A stretch of DNA of 64,000 bases from DASSUW01 sp963811895 (GTDB taxonomy: Bacteria; Actinomycetota; Thermoleophilia; Solirubrobacterales; Solirubrobacteraceae). Positions 18,952 to 28,504 of this stretch are shown here, in pieces. Location of the stretch: positions 980,028 to 1,044,027 of the forward strand of contig CAWETE010000004.1 of NCBI GenBank assembly GCA_963811895.1. The letters are read 5' to 3'. Numbering within the stretch: the stretch's first letter is position 1; every line of letters starts with the position of its first letter. The translations under genes were made by a program, and so were the position numbers. Under the pieces are notes generated by a model. It saw nothing but the letters and a program-made list of their open reading frames with translations, was not told where the DNA came from and did not search any database.

Positions 18952-19093
18952 ACGGCAACGGACGGTACCCACCCGCCGACGCCCCTATTGACCATTTCCG
19001 CATGCCGAAGCGACCAATTCCGCAACAACCAGTGTGCTATCAGTTGTGATACTAGCTGTGATTGATTGCGTGATACACTTGTGATCTAGGAAC

Positions 19094-19489
19094 GTGCCAA
19101 TGGCTATCGCTGATTCTCGACCCGGCTTCGCGGCCCATACTCAGGCGGTCCGCGCCACCTTCCCTGAGGTGGTGGACGCGTTCCGCCAGCTCCTCGGCCC
19201 CCGCTTCGTCGCATATCTCGGCTCGGTGCGCGAGACGCGCGCTGTGCACCAGTGGGCCGAGGGAACCCGGGAGCCGTCCGACGCGGTACAGCAGCGGCTT
19301 CGCGTAGCGCTCCAGGTCACCGCGATGATCGCCGAGGTGGAGTCGCCGCGGATAGCCCAGGCCTGGATGCAGGGCCTCAATCCCCAGCTGGATGACCGCT
19401 CGCCGGCGCGCCTGCTGCGTGAGGGCGACGTCCAGGAAGTCGGGCCAGCAGTCATCGGTGCGGCGCGCGCCTTCCTCGTCGGTGGATGA
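19094..19489 (+). CDS. Xre/MbcA/ParS-type antitoxin
   Basis: 131-residue intact protein. The C-terminal two thirds (VHQWAEGTREPSDAVQQRLRVALQVTAMI, then ARLLREGDVQEVGPAVIGAARAFLVGG) match the antitoxin family with an Xre-like DNA-binding region and a C-terminal toxin-binding domain that pairs with RES toxins. The first gene of a two-gene operon, its stop overlaps the toxin start as ATGA. By family precedent it neutralises the toxin and represses the operon. It lies near the integrase and tRNA end of the island, where an addiction module would help keep the element. Confidence 0.8.
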   Translation: MPMAIADSRPGFAAHTQAVRATFPEVVDAFRQLLGPRFVAYLGSVRETRAVHQWAEGTREPSDAVQQRLRVALQVTAMIAEVESPRIAQAWMQGLNPQLDDRSPARLLREGDVQEVGPAVIGAARAFLVGG

Positions 19490-20183
19490 CACCGCCGCTG
19501 GCGATCGCGCGTCCCGAGGGCTCGATCTACCGCGTCGCGCCGCGGGCCTGACCCTTGGGCGTGGCCGGACTGGAACTACGCGCACGAGGACCGCACGTTC
19601 GGGAGCCGCTTCGACGATCCGCGCGGCGAGTACCGCGTGCTCTATGCGAGCAGCCAGCGTGAGGGCGCGTTCGCCGAGACGCTGGCGCGCTTTCGGGTCG
19701 ATCTGCACGTCGGCGGCCGAGCAACAGGCGATCGACGGCGATCCCGAGGACGCCGGCTACCCCGAGCCGCTGGCCGGCGGTGTCGTGCCGTCGGAGTGGA
19801 TCGAGACACGCCTGCTCGGCACGGCGCGCCATGCCGGCGGGTTCGTCGACCTCGGGCGCTCGGACTCGCTGGCGCATCTCCGCATCGTGCTGGCCGACCG
19901 GGTGCTCCACTACGGCCTTGACGACCTCGACGCGGGCGACATCCGCAGCCGAGCACCACGCCGCCTGACGCAGGAGGTCTCGCGCTACCTGTTCGAGCAC
20001 GGCCGCGACGATCAGGGCGCCGCGGTCGCGGGCGTCCGATACCTCTCGCGGCTCGGCGATGACCTCGAGAACTGGGCGATCTTCGAGCCGAACGCGCCCT
20101 CGGACGCGACGAGCGAGCCGATCGATCCGGGCGACGAGGCGCTGCGCGCGGTGCTCGAGCGGTTCGAGCTCAGGTGGGGGTAA
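19486..20183 (+). CDS. RES-domain toxin (frame broken)
   Basis: About 232 residues. RES-family landmarks: IYRVA near the start, FDDPRGEYRVLYASSQREGAFAETLARFR carrying the Arg and Glu of the active site, then WIETRLLGTARHAGGFVDL and a C-terminal GVRYLSRLGDDLENWAIFE with the conserved Ser. Family members (MbcT type) degrade NAD+. ATG 19486 overlaps the antitoxin stop. Breaks near 19546 and 19720 split it into three frames. It ends 127 bp before the tRNA-Thr gene, so it is the last island gene on this side. Confidence 0.8.
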
Positions 20184-20220
20184 CGACCCCTTCCGTAAAC
20201 GCCGCTTACTTCGCGTACGC

Positions 20221-20244
20221 GGCCCAAAAGCGGCCCACGAACGC
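20221..20244 (+). repeat. 24-bp subterminal repeat, right copy (candidate integrase arm site)
   Basis: Second copy of the 24-bp repeat at 4742-4765 (22 of 24 identical, same orientation), 61 bp inside the right attachment repeat. Each copy contains two GGCCCA units. In the excised circle the two copies would flank the attachment core, the arrangement of integrase arm sites. Confidence 0.55.
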
Positions 20245-20279
20245 ACACGCGCACGCAGCCGCGAACCCACCGGGCCACA

Positions 20280-20304
20280 AGAAAGGCGCCATATCCAGGC
20301 CTTT
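20280..20304 (-). terminator. Probable terminator of tRNA-Thr
   Basis: The inverted repeat GAAAGGC / GCCTTTC with a short spacer lies just after the tRNA 3' end on the minus strand and is followed by TTGT. The hairpin is island sequence, so the element supplies a terminator for the tRNA it entered. Confidence 0.45.
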
Positions 20305-20305
20305 C

Positions 20306-20382
<77 letters not shown>

Positions 20383-20434
20383 GCGATGCGCGCTTCAGCG
20401 TAGCGCCCCTCGCGCGCGGAGGTAGCCTGCGGGC

Positions 20435-21187
20435 ATGGACGATGGCGTGCTCTCGGCGCGGCTGTGGGAGGGGTTTGCTCAGCTGCAGGCGTTGCTGGGT
20501 GGGCATGCCGGGCCGGGGCGGGTGATCGAGCGGGATGGGCTGGTGGCTTCGATCGTGCCCGGGTCTCCCGATTCGCCGACGCTGAACGCTGCGGTGGCGG
20601 TCGATCCCGACCGGGCGCCGGAGTACCTGAAGGAGCTCGAACAGCGGTACAAGGACGCCAAGGTGCGGCGGTGGGGGCTGTGGATGGATGGGCGGGCGGC
20701 GCTGCCGGCCCAGGCGCTGGCGCAGGCCGGGATGGTGGTGACGACCGCGAGCCCGGGCATGGGTGCGCGGCTGGATGAGATGGCGACCGAACCGCGACGA
20801 GCCGAGTGAAGGCCGATCTCGTGACCGTCGGGCGGGTCAATGACCTCGCGTATGGCAACTACGACGGGCGGCTGGAGCGCACGCTGCAGCCGCTGCCGAA
20901 CGGGATCCTGCATGGGTACCGGGTTGATCACGATGGGAAGCCGGCCGCGGTGGCGCTGGCGCTGCACCACAACGGGGACTGTGGCGTGAGCTTCGTCGCG
21001 ACCGTGCCGAAAGCGAGACGGCAAGGGCTCGGCGACGCAGGTGATGCGGCAGGTCTTTCGAGAGCGGCGCGGAACGACGGGTGCACGACGACGACGCTGC
21101 AGGCCACGGACGTCGGGGAGCGGCTGTACACGAGCGCTTGGGTTCCGGCATCTGTGCGTGATGCAGCTCTGGGAGCTGCGCCGGTAG
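20435..21187 (+). CDS. GNAT-family N-acetyltransferase (frame broken)
   Basis: About 250 residues. The N-terminal half (RLWEGFAQLQALLGGHAGPG, LNAAVAVDPDRAPEYLKELE) is a degenerate GNAT-like repeat. The C-terminal half is a canonical GNAT domain with the acetyl-CoA loop in VPKARRQGLATQVMR and the ending ERLYTSLGFRHLCVMQLWELRR. Substrate unknown. Breaks near 20806, 21040 and 21140 are needed to join the parts; the stop is TAG 21185-21187. It lies just outside the island and is transcribed away from tRNA-Thr. Two-domain GNAT proteins of this kind are common in actinobacteria. Confidence 0.75.
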
Positions 21188-21316
21188 CCCGGAGCGGCCG
21201 ACTACCCTCGGAAGAGGGTCGAATGGCACCAGCGAGCGCAGTGAGACGCAGGCCCCGGCCGCGGTTGCCGCGGCTGAGTCGCGCGAGGCCTGAAACCAGC
21301 GCGACATGCCCTCGTC

Positions 21317-22739
21317 GTGGTCGCGACGATCGTGGCGACGTTCGTCGGCGCGTACGTCGCGCTGAACACGTACACGCAGACGCAGCAGCTCAGCGTCGGG
21401 CAGGTCCAGATCAGCGTCGACCCCGGGCACAAGGGCTCGCTGGACCTCTATGTGCCGCTCGTCGACTGGGGCGTGCGGTTCGAGGACACGGTGAAGCTGC
21501 CGGCCCGGCTGCACGTCGATCTGCGGACGGTGGATCGAAAGACGGTGACGAACATCGCGCAGGGCGGGTCGCTGGACCTGCAGGACGTTCGACAAGACGC
21601 GCGCGAGGCGGTCAAGAACTACCTGATCCGCCTGATCCTCGTGGTGATGCTGAGCGCGCTCGTGCTCGGCAGCCTCACCGCGGCGGCGCTCAGGAACTGG
21701 TCGAAGCCGCGGCTGCGGTACACGTTCGCGGCGGCCGTCGGCACGACGATCGCTGATCGGGGTCGCGCTGATCCTCTTCCTGCCGCCGCGCGGCTCGATC
21801 GCCCACCCGCAGTACTACGCCTTCGGGCCCGACATCCCGCGGGCGCTGCAGGCCGTCGAGGCCGTGCAGCAGTCGACGAACCAGCTCGACGAGGAGCTCG
21901 ACGCGCAGCTGGTGGGCCTGGCGCGGCTGGTGACCGCGCCGTCGGATCGGACGCCGCTCACGAACCAGCCGACGATCACGATCGCCTCAGACCTGCACAA
22001 CAACATCATCGCCCTGCCGATCCTCGAGCGGACGACGAACGGTGGCCCGCTGTTCTTCGCCGGCGACCTGACCGACCGCGGCTCGCCGCTCGAGGCCGGG
22101 TTCGTGAGCCGGATCGTGAACCTCGGCAAGCCGTTCGTGTTCGTGTCCGGCAACCACGACAGCGACAGCCTCGAAGCGGAACCTGGCAAGACGAGGCGCG
22201 ATCGTCCTCACGCAGTACGGGCGGCTGCGCCCCGACGGGAGCTACGGCCCGGTCATCAACGACGTCGCCGGCCTGAAGGTCGCCGGCTACAGCGACCCGT
22301 TCGAGCGGCGGCCAGAACGACAACTTCAAGGACCGGTACGAGCCCGCGCCGTCCACCGCCCAGCAGGACGCGTTCACGAAGTGGCTCCTCCCCCTCGTCG
22401 GCAAGGTCGACGTCGGTGATGGTCCATGAGCCCGCGCTGATCGAGCCGGCGCTGGCGATCCTCAAGGACCGCCCGCCGCAGCGGCCGATCGTCTTCATCG
22501 TCGGCCACACGCACAAGGCCGACATCCAAAGACAACCCGGTGTGGACGTGATCAACGGCGGCAGCGTCGGCGCCGGCGGCACCGGCAACCTCACCGAGCC
22601 GACGAAGATGGGCATCGCGCGGCTGATCTACACGCGCGAGCCGTCGTTCCAGCCGCTGGCCGCCGACCTGGTGGAGATCGACCCGGGAGCGGGCTCGGCG
22701 ACCGCTCGCCGCGAGCGGCTGGACGAGCCCGCCGACTAG
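21317..22739 (+). CDS. Membrane-anchored metallophosphoesterase (frame broken)
   Basis: About 475 residues. Three membrane segments lie in the first third: VVATIVATFVGAYVALNTY, YLIRLILVVMLSALVLGSL and the segment around ALILFLPP. A calcineurin-type metallophosphoesterase domain follows with SDLHNN, GDLTDRGSP, SGNHDS, VMVHEPALIEPAL and VGHTHKADI. It probably hydrolyses a phosphoester outside or at the membrane; the substrate is not evident. Breaks near 21755, 22190, 22310 and 22420. The true start may be upstream of 21317 in another frame. Next to it, a holin-like membrane gene ends on the opposite strand. Confidence 0.8.
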
Positions 22740-23107
22740 ACGCCCGGTCGGCGCGAGCGCTGGATGTCGCTCATCGCGGCGCCGATGACGACGTTCACGA
22801 GCCAGATGACGATCGTCGCGCCGACGACGGTCCAGAACGAGCCCGCCTCGAAGTCCGGCACGACCCACGCGGTCAGCACGAGCATCAGGCAGTTCACGAG
22901 GAAGTACGCGATGCCGAACGTGATGATGATGAACGGGATCGAGAGGATCGCCAGGACGGGCTTGACGAACGAGTTCACCACGGTGAAGACGACGGCCGCG
23001 AGCAGGAGCGTCCAGAACGAATCGCCGTAGGTCACGCCGTCGAAGATCTCGGCCGCGACCCAGATCGCGGCGAGGTTGGCGGCGGCGCGAACCAGGAACT
23101 CGGGCAT
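22736..23107 (-). CDS. Holin_4_2-like small membrane protein
   Basis: 123-residue integral membrane protein with four hydrophobic segments (AAANLAAIWVAAEIF, FWTLLLAAVVFTVVN, IPFIIITFGIAYFLVNCLMLVLTAWVV, FWTVVGATIVIWLVNVVIGA). The family is widespread in actinobacterial chromosomes and is called phage holin family only by distant similarity; no lysis genes are nearby. ATG 23107 overlaps the stop of the upstream bioY gene as TGATG, so the two are co-transcribed. It converges with the phosphoesterase gene, overlapping by 4 bp. Confidence 0.75.
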   Translation of the reverse strand: MPEFLVRAAANLAAIWVAAEIFDGVTYGDSFWTLLLAAVVFTVVNSFVKPVLAILSIPFIIITFGIAYFLVNCLMLVLTAWVVPDFEAGSFWTVVGATIVIWLVNVVIGAAMSDIQRSRRPGV

Positions 23108-23690
23108 CAGCGTTCGAATCGTCGCACGAGCGCCCACGCCCCGGGAGCGCGATGGCACCCAGCGCGGCCTTCACGAGGCCGCCGACGATGAAGATCGAGA
23201 AGCCGTTGTGGATCGTCCAGCCCCAGGTCTCGCCGACCGAGATCTTCAGGACGATCAGGCCGGGCACGAAGATGATCAGCTGGCCGACCACGAACGTGAG
23301 GAACGCGAGCAGCGGGACGCGGTCGGCGCCGTTCTCGGCCATCCAGCCGACGAACGCGGCGGCGAAGACGAAGCCGATCAGGTAGCCGCCCGACGCGCCC
23401 CAGACCACGTGCCAGCCGGACTCGCCGTCGGCGTAGAACGGCAGGAAGAGACCCAGCAGCACGTACAGCGCCAGCGAAGCGGCGCCACGGCGCGCGCCCA
23501 GCGACGCCCCCACGAGCCCGACCGCCAAAGTCTGGCCGGTGATCGGCACCGGCGACGGCGGGACGTCGATCGCGATCTGGGCGAAGAGCGCGACGAGCAA
23601 TGCGCCGGACACGATCAGGATCGCGTCGCGCACGCGCGCGCCCGGGATGACGTCGGCGAGGACCGCGGGCCTGGGGAGAGCGTGGGTCAT
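23107..23690 (-). CDS. bioY: Biotin transporter BioY
   Basis: 194-residue S-component of an ECF-type biotin importer. Characteristic segments: IDVPPSPVPITGQTLAVGLVGASLGARRGA near the N terminus, LGLFLPFYADGESGWHVVWGASGGYLIGF, and a C-terminal ISVGETWGWTIHNGFSIFIVGGLVKAALGA. About six membrane helices are visible. One G appears to be missing from the G run near 23141, breaking the last 14 residues; with it, the ending ALVRRFER is restored. No ATPase or EcfT gene adjoins it, so it may work alone or with shared components. A TetR gene lies upstream in the same direction, 12 bp away. Confidence 0.9.
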
Positions 23691-23701
23691 GGCGCGGGAA
23701 C

Positions 23702-24286
23702 CTATAGAACGCCGTCCAGATAGCGCTGCAACGTCGGCGCGACCAGCGGGACGACCTCCTCGGCCGGCAGCGACGCGAGCGGCTCGACCCGCGCGATGTA
23801 CCGGGCCGCCAGCAGGCCCATGATCTGCGACGCGACGAGGTTGGCCCGCAAAGCGGGACGATCGGCCGTGACCGCCCCCTCCACCCGGCCGATGATCTCG
23901 CGCGAGATGAACTCGCGGACGGCGACCGCGGCGCCGGGGTGCGACGTCGCGCCCTGGACGAGCGCGAGCAGCGCGTCGACGTTCGCGTCCCACACCTCCA
24001 GCAACCGCCGCACCATCCGCTCGCCGAGCCCGTCGACGCCCTCGGCCACCAGCGGCCCGAGCACCTCGGCCGGCGTGAACGGCAACTGCATGGCGGCCAC
24101 GAACAGCCCGTCCTTCGTGCCGAAGAAGTAGTGCACCAACGCGGTGTCGACCCCGGCGTCCGACGCCACATCCCGGATCCGCGTCCGGTCGTAGCCGTGC
24201 GCGGCGAAGCGGGCGCGGGCCGCCGCGAGGATGTCGTCTCGAGAAGAGGCGCCTCCGGGACGCCGGCCGCGTGGGCGTGAACTCAC
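23702..24286 (-). CDS. TetR-family transcriptional regulator
   Basis: 194 residues from GTG 24286 (SSRPRGRRPG). The N-terminal helix-turn-helix is clear: DDILAAARARFAAHGYDRTRIRDVASDAGVDTALVHYFFGTKDGLF. The C-terminal ligand domain has the form of TetR_C proteins that control export or uptake genes. GTG 24286 is preferred over the more upstream frame start because it matches the usual TetR N terminus and clears the divergent GH6 gene. It lies 12 bp upstream of bioY, suggesting one transcript, with possible control of bioY and of the divergent cellulase (inference). Confidence 0.88.
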   Translation of the reverse strand: MSSRPRGRRPGGASSRDDILAAARARFAAHGYDRTRIRDVASDAGVDTALVHYFFGTKDGLFVAAMQLPFTPAEVLGPLVAEGVDGLGERMVRRLLEVWDANVDALLALVQGATSHPGAAVAVREFISREIIGRVEGAVTADRPALRANLVASQIMGLLAARYIARVEPLASLPAEEVVPLVAPTLQRYLDGVL

Positions 24287-24311
24287 CGCTCGATGAATAT
24301 ATTGGGGCCGC

Positions 24312-25159
24312 ATGCTGCCGTTCTACGTCGACGGGCCGCACACGAACGCGTACCGCCAGGCGGTGACCTACGAGAAGCAGCACCGGCCGAACGACGCCGC
24401 CGTCATGCGCAAGCTCGCGCAGGTCCCGCAGGCGCGCTGGTTCACCGGCGGCCGGCCGCGACAGGTCCGCAGGGACGTCAGGCAGCTCATGGACAAGGCG
24501 AACGGGAAGCTGCCCGTGCTGGTCGCCTACAACGTGCCCGAACCGCGACTGCTCGCAGTACAGCGCCGGCGGCGCGCGCAACCCCAAGAGCTACAGGCGC
24601 TGGATCGACGGCTTCGCGGACGGCATCGGCAACCGCCCGGCGATCGTGATCCTCGAGCCCGACGCGCTGGCCGGCCTGTGTGGGAAGCGGCGGCTGGAGA
24701 ACCTGCGCGCGGCCGTGAAGCGGCTGGAGCAACTCCCCAGCACGACGACGTACGTCGACGCCGGCCACTCGAACTGGCAGCCGGCCAAGCGCATGGCGAG
24801 ACGACTGCAGAAGCGTGGGCGCCACGCACTACGCGCTGAACGTCAGCAACTTCCAGCGCACCAAGGACCTGATCGCGTACGGCCGCAAACTCTCCCCCAC
24901 GATGCACTTCGTGATCGACACGAGCCGCAACGGCCGCGGCCCGTGGCACGGCAAGGAAGAGTGGTGCAACCCACCCCGCCGAGGCCTCGGCGCACGGCCG
25001 ACAACGCAGACCGGCGACCCGCTGGTCGACGCGTTCCTGTGGATCAAGGCGCCCGGCGAGTCGGACGGCGAGTGCGCCGACGGCAAGGACCCGCCCGCCG
25101 GCCAGTGGTGGCCGGAGTACGCGCTCGGCCTCGCCCGCCGCGCGCAACCGCCGCTCTAG
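24312..25159 (+). CDS. Glycoside hydrolase family 6 cellulase (frame broken)
   Basis: About 282 residues covering one GH6 catalytic domain: PFYVDGPHTNAYRQA, LPVLVAYNVPNRDC, IVILEPDALAGLCG, TYVDAGHSNWQPA, HYALNVSNF, FVIDTSRNGRGPW, WCNPPRRGLG and FLWIKAPGESDGEC, in family order. GH6 enzymes hydrolyse beta-1,4-glucan with inversion. Breaks near 24545 and 24815. Unusually there is no signal peptide (an in-frame stop lies 17 bp before the ATG) and no cellulose-binding module. Its stop shares CTAG with the ABC ATPase gene of the convergent beta-glucoside operon, a likely functional partner. Confidence 0.88.
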
Positions 25160-26291
25160 CGCAGCGCCAGGCCCGTCGACGGGTCGAACACGTGCAGGCG
25201 CGACATGTCGACGCCCAACGAAAGGCGGTCGCCGACCGCCACCGCGCACATCGGGCGGCAGCCGCGCCGTGAGCCGCGACTCGAGCCCGGCGTCGTCCTC
25301 GCCGTCGAACGCGTCGGACACCGTCACCCGTGAGGCGTCGGTCCGCAGGTGCACCAGCAGGTCGGAGCCGAGCGCCTCGACCAGCACCACCTCGAGCTCG
25401 AGGTCGCGCCCGCCGGCCCGCAGGCACTCGGGCCGGATCCCGATCACGACGTCCTCGTCGACCCAGCCGCCGACCGGTCGACGCCAGCGCGTCCGGCAGG
25501 ACGAGGCGCGAGGCCGCCGAGCACGGCGACCACACGGCCCTCCTCGAACTCGAGCCGCCCGCGCAGCAGGTTCATCGCCGGCGACCCGATGAACGCCGCC
25601 ACGAACAGGTTGGCCGGCCGGTCGTACAGCACCTGCGGCGCGTCGACCTGCTCGAGCCGCCCGTCGCGCATGACCGCGACGCGATCGCCCATCGTCATCG
25701 CCTCGGTCTGGTCGTGCGTGACGTACAGCGTCGTGGTCCCGAGCTCCTGGTGCAGCCGCGCGATGTACGCGCGCATCTCGACCCGCAGCTTGGCGTCGAG
25801 GTTCGAAAGGGGCTCGTCCATCAGGAACGCCGCCGGCTGGCGCACGATCGCCCGCCCCAACGCCACCCGCTGGCGCTGGCCACCGCTCAGCTGACGCGGG
25901 CGGCGCAAGAGCTGCTCGCTGATCCCCAGCCGCCGCGCCACCGAGGCGACCCGCTCGCGCGGATCCCGATCCCCGCGCATCTTCAGCGCGAACCCGAGGT
26001 TGTCCTCGACGGTCATGTGCGGATACAGCGCGTACGACTGGAACACCATCGCGATGTCGCGGTCCTTGGGCGCGACGTCGTTCACCACGCGGTCGGCGAT
26101 CCGGATCGTCCCCGACGTCGCCTCCTCCAGCCCCGCGACCATCCGCAGCGCCGTCGACTTGCCCCGAGCCCGACGGGCCGACCAGCACGGTGAACCCGCC
26201 GTCGGCGACCTCGAGATCGAGCGCGTCACGGCGCGGTCCCGTCCGGGAACACCTTCGAGACCTCGTTGAAGCAGATCGACGCATCAGCCAC
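25156..26291 (-). CDS. Sugar ABC transporter ATPase, MalK/UgpC type (frame broken)
   Basis: About 375 residues. Walker A (GPSGSGKST) is split because one extra G sits in the run near 26164; the sequence otherwise reads VGPSGSG and KSTALRMVAGLEEATSG. Other motifs: Q-loop VFQSYALYPHMTVEDN, signature RQLSGGQRQRVALGRA, Walker B AAFLMDEPLSNLDAKLR and switch VTHDQTEAM. The C-terminal TOBE/MOI domain (GIRPECLRAG, EALGSDLLVHL) is typical of ATPases for oligosaccharide importers. GTG 26291 overlaps the beta-glucosidase stop. Further breaks near 26225, 25485, 25245. Confidence 0.88.
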
Positions 26292-27642
26292 GCGCCTTCG
26301 CGATGAAGTCGCGGTACCAGAGCCCGCTGCGCTTGGGCACGCGCCGCTGCGTCGCGTAGTCGACGTACACGAGCCCGAAGCGCTTCGAGTAGCCGTGCTC
26401 CCACTCGAAGTTGTCGAGCATCGACCAGGCGAAGTAGCGCCGCACGTCGACCCCGTCGGCGACCGCCCGCGACAGCGCGTCGAGATGCGACGCGCAGGTA
26501 GTCGACGCGCCGCGGATCCTCCAGCGTCCCGTTCACCACCGGCCCGTCCTCGAACGCCGCGCCGTTCTCGGTGATGTAGATCGGCACGTCGCCGTAGTCG
26601 CGCCGCACGCCGCAGCGAGCAGCTCGTGCAGGCCGTCGGGGTCGACCTCCCAGCCCATCGCCGTGGTCGGCGGCGGCGGGAGCACCGGCGCGAGCTCCAG
26701 CGGCTGCCGCGCCGGATCCGCGCGCACCCGCTGCGGGAAGTAGTAGTTGATGCCGAGGAAGTCGATCGGCTCCGAGATCGACGTCGAGATCGCCGTCGCG
26801 CACGAAGTCGAGCGGGCCGTAGCGCCGCTCGTAGTGCTCGACCATGTCCTCCGGGTACCAGCCGCGGAACACCGGGTCGAGGAACCAGCGGTTCAGGTAG
26901 CCGTCCATGCGCGCAGCGCCGGCGCCGCGGATCGTCGGACCGCACCGGCGCGAGGTTCAAGGTGATCCCGACCGGCGTCGCCCGCGCAGCGCCTCCACCG
27001 CCCAGCCGTGCGAGAGCAGCAGGTGGTGCGAGGCGCGCAGCGCCGTCGGCCAGTCGCGGATCCCCGGCGCCTTGATGCCCTCGGCGTGGCCGAGGAACGC
27101 GACCACCCACGGCTCGTTGTGCGTGATCCAGGCGTCGACCAGATCGCCGAGCTCATCCGCCATCAGCCCCGCGTACTCGGCGAACCGCTCGGCGGTGTCG
27201 CGCGCCGCCCAGCCGCCGACCGCCTGCCGCGCCTGCGGCAGGTCCCAGTGGTAGAGCGTCGCCACCGGCTCGATGCCCGCGCTCGCGCAGCCCCTCGCAC
27301 AGGCGCCGGTAGAAGTCGACGCCCGCCGCGTTCAGCGCGCCCGCGCCCGTCCGGCTGCACCCGCGGCCACGAGATCGAGAAGCGGTAGGACTCGACGCCG
27401 AGCGCCGCCATCAGGTCCAGGTCCTCCTCGCCAGCGGTGGTAGTGGTCGCACGCGACGTCGCCGGTGTCGCCGCCCGCCACCGCGCCCTGCCGCCGGCAG
27501 AACGTGTCCCAGATCGACGGGCCGCGCCCGTCCTCGTCCACCGCCCCCTCGATCTGGTACGCCGCCATCGCGACGCCGAACCGGAACTCCGACAGGGAAC
27601 TCGCCCGGGACGACGACGTCCGGCAGCTGCGGCGGTGCTCAT
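26284..27642 (-). CDS. Beta-glucosidase, glycoside hydrolase family 1 (frame broken)
   Basis: About 450 residues. GH1 landmarks: AAYQIEGAVDEDGRGPSIWDTF, YRFSISWPRVQPDG, LYHWDLPQA, the acid/base site WITHNEPWVVAFLGH (NEP) and the nucleophile site in YITENGAAF (TENG), then DYLR and WSMLDNFEW. It hydrolyses cellobiose or other beta-glucosides after uptake; no signal peptide, so cytoplasmic. Breaks near 27565, 27430, 27340, 27290, 26980, 26930, 26775, 26610 and 26480. ATG 27642 overlaps the permease stop as ATGA. It is embedded in the ABC operon, which indicates a beta-glucoside or cello-oligosaccharide as substrate. Confidence 0.92.
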
Positions 27643-28504
27643 CCCTTCACCGCGCCCGCGGTCAGGCCCTTGACCAGCCAGCGCTGCGTGGCGAAGAAGG
27701 CGATCAGGACGGGGAGCGTGGACACGACGCCTGCGGCCATGAGCTGAGCGGTCCTTTGCTGGTAGTTGCCGATGAAGGTGCGGATGCCGATCGGGATCGT
27801 CTCGGCGGTGTGCTGCGTGAGGTTGCGTCACGAACAGCAGCTCGTCCCACGCGAACAGGAACGCGTAGACGAACGTCGCCACGAGCCCCGGAGCCGCGTT
27901 GGGCAGGACGATCCTCACGAACGCCTTGAACGGGGTGCAGCCGTCGACCATCGCCGCCTCCTCGAGATCGCGCGGGATCGCGAGGAAGAACGAGCGCATG
28001 AAGAAGATCGCCACCGGCGTGAAGAACGCCGTGTACACGAGGATCATCCCGGCGTGGGTGTCGTACAGCGGCGATGCCGACGTTCTGCTTGAGCCAGATG
28101 AAGCCGATGAACAGCGGCAGCAGGAACATCGAGCCGGGGATCAGCTGCGTGCCGATCACGGTCAGCGACAGCCCGCGCGAGCCGCGGAACTTGAAGCGCG
28201 CGAGCGCGTAGCCGGCCGAGCTGGCGAACGCGGTCGCGAGCAGCGCGGCCGCACGTGCAGATGATCAGGCTGTTGAGGAAGAAGCGCTCGAAGTCGATCG
28301 TCTTCCACATCCCGGTGAACGCGTCGAACGTGGGATGCAGCAGGTCGTAGGCGCCGGTGGACAGCTCGAGGTCGTCCTGGAGCGCCGAGATCAGCAGCCA
28401 GAGCACCGGCGCGAGCATCACGAGCAGCACGGCGTAGGTGAGCGCGTCGAGGCCGCGGTTCACGAGCCGCTTGCGGGCCGCGGGGTGAGCGTCAGAGCGG
28501 TCAT
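27639..28504 (-). CDS. Sugar ABC permease, MalG type (frame broken)
   Basis: About 285 residues with six membrane segments (YAVLLVMLAPVLWLLISAL, LNSLIICTC, GSMFLLPLFIGFIWL, MILVYTAFFTPVAIFFMRSF and others). The EAA loop IPRDLEEAAMVDGCTPFKAF contacts the ATPase. Breaks near 28460, 28250, 28070 and 27825. ATG 28504 overlaps the stop of the upstream permease as ATGA. Inner-membrane half of the heterodimeric translocation channel. Confidence 0.88.

Noticed and set aside
22736..23107. Prophage signal from the holin-like protein
   Set aside because: Holin_4_2-like proteins are common chromosomal membrane proteins. No phage structural or lysis genes are near, and the gene is co-transcribed with bioY.
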